The notes below the pieces were generated by a model that saw nothing but the letters and a program-made list of their open reading frames with translations, was not told the DNA's origin and ran no database searches. 6,011 nt of DNA, from the NCBI GenBank assembly GCA_017999135.1, contig JAGOBT010000214.1, positions 1 through 6,011 on the forward strand. The letters run 5' to 3'. Source of the DNA: Burkholderiaceae bacterium. Lineage in GTDB: Bacteria; Pseudomonadota; Gammaproteobacteria; Burkholderiales; Burkholderiaceae_C. The position numbers were made by a program, and so were the translations under genes. Shown piece after piece: positions 5,263 through 6,011 of this stretch (its first letter is position 1; every line of letters starts with the position of its first letter).

Positions 5263-6011
5263 ATGCTGTTGACCCGCAAGCCCGGCGCCACCTCGGCAGG
5301 CGCCCCCTCTTCCGGCCTGGTGGCCAGCCTGGCGCGCGGCGTGTCCCGTGCCGTGCCCACGATGGACCGGCGTGCCTTCCTGCGCCGGTCCGGCCTGGGC
5401 GTGGGCGCCGGCATTGCCGCGTCGCAGCTGGTGCTGGTGAAGAAGGCCGAAGCCACCGATGCCGCCAAGGCCGCCCCCGGCGCGGCGAAGAAGGTCGAGG
5501 TCAGGCGCACCGTCTGCGGCCACTGCTCGGTGGGCTGTGCAGTCGACGCCGTGGTGGAGAACGGCGTGTGGGTGCGGCAAGAGCCGGTGTTCGACTCGCC
5601 CATCAACCTGGGCGCCCATTGCGCCAAGGGCGCGGCGCTGCGCGAGCACGGCCATGGTGAATACCGGCTGAAGTACCCGATGAAGCTGGTGGGCGGCAAG
5701 TACCAGCGCATCAGCTGGGACCAGGCGCTCGACGAGATCAGCGCCAGGATGCTCGACCTGCGCAAGCAGAGCGGGCCTGATTCGATCTTCGTGGTCGGCT
5801 CCAGCAAGCACAACAACGAGCAAGCCTACCTGCTGCGCAAGTGGATCAGCTTCTGGGGCAGCAACAACACCGACCACCAGGCCCGCATCTGCCACAGCAC
5901 CACGGTGGCCGGCGTCGCGAATACCTGGGGGTATGGCGCGATGACCAACAGCTACAACGACATGCAGAACGCCAAGGCGGCGATCTACATCGGCAGCAAC
6001 GCCGCCGAGGC
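5263..6011 (+). CDS. fdhA: Tat-exported formate dehydrogenase catalytic (alpha) subunit, N-terminal part
   Basis: This is the first 249 codons of a molybdopterin oxidoreductase that runs past the right edge; full-length relatives are about 950-1020 residues. It would oxidise formate to CO2 at a Mo/W-bis-MGD centre, in the periplasm given the Tat signal. Residues 35-43, DRRAFLRRS, and the following [13 protein letters not shown] form the signal, preceded by an unusually long 34-residue n-region. The 4Fe-4S ligands are Cys85, Cys88, Cys92 (CGHCSVGC) and Cys120 (HCAKG), with Lys122 between cluster and cofactor. The block [15 protein letters not shown] places Cys210 (codon TGC, 5890-5892) where E. 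coli FdnG has selenocysteine, followed by the conserved His211. [20 protein letters not shown] and GSNAAE match the FdnG-like cofactor region. Iron-sulfur and cytochrome b subunits would be expected downstream. The NAD-linked soluble type is less likely because of the Tat signal. Confidence 0.94.
   Translation, partial: MLLTRKPGATSAGAPSSGLVASLARGVSRAVPTMDRRAFLRRSGLGVGAGIAASQLVLVKKAEATDAAKAAPGAAKKVEVRRTVCGHCSVGCAVDAVVENGVWVRQEPVFDSPINLGAHCAKGAALREHGHGEYRLKYPMKLVGGKYQRISWDQALDEISARMLDLRKQSGPDSIFVVGSSKHNNEQAYLLRKWISFWGSNNTDHQARICHSTTVAGVANTWGYGAMTNSYNDMQNAKAAIYIGSNAAE

Noticed and set aside
4963..5895. Minus-strand open frames of 310 and 280 codons across the FDH operon start
   Set aside because: They lie antisense to the Tat protein and FDH genes, which have clear ribosome sites and family motifs. 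The antisense products show none.

Overview
The window is a very GC-rich stretch of about 6 kb that looks like a Burkholderiales-type betaproteobacterium. The basis is base composition and the style of the encoded proteins; the species cannot be named from sequence alone. It is the regulatory and accessory end of a gene cluster for a Tat-exported molybdenum/tungsten formate dehydrogenase (FDH). Genes fill almost the whole window. The longest gene-free gap is the 222-base divergent region at 4803-5024, and there are no RNA genes, mobile elements or CRISPR arrays that I can see.

Leftward block (minus strand, read from about 4802 down to 1): an NtrC-family response regulator (4802-3366); its membrane sensor histidine kinase, overlapping it by 19 bases (3384-1276); a DUF3305 protein (1200-721); a DUF3306 protein (711-100); and the start of a 4Fe-4S ferredoxin-like protein of the 'MKTLxCDCNRTMPL' type (194 to beyond the left edge). 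The ferredoxin overlaps the end of the DUF3306 gene by 95 bases in another frame. DUF3305, DUF3306 and this ferredoxin type are recurrent FDH neighbours of unknown or poorly known function.

Rightward block (plus strand, from 5025): a 73-residue Tat-signal protein of the 'formate dehydrogenase region TAT target' family, then, 16 bases later, the FDH catalytic subunit, cut by the right edge. The catalytic subunit has a twin-arginine signal, an N-terminal 4Fe-4S motif and cysteine rather than selenocysteine at the expected metal-ligand position.

Regulation is the most interesting part. Three copies of one palindrome with core CGACA-NN-TTGTC occur only in non-coding DNA: two in the divergent region, 32 bp apart, and one just before DUF3305. 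The regulator keeps its phosphorylation site, Walker A/B motifs, arginine fingers and Fis-type DNA-binding helices but lacks the GAFTGA loop that contacts sigma-54. No properly spaced sigma-54 promoter with good -24 and -12 boxes was found, whereas plausible sigma-70-like elements lie about 65 and 97 bp from the two palindromes on both sides. My working model (inference) is that the periplasmic-sensing kinase and this sigma-54-independent regulator form a dedicated switch for the FDH cluster, acting through the repeated palindrome.
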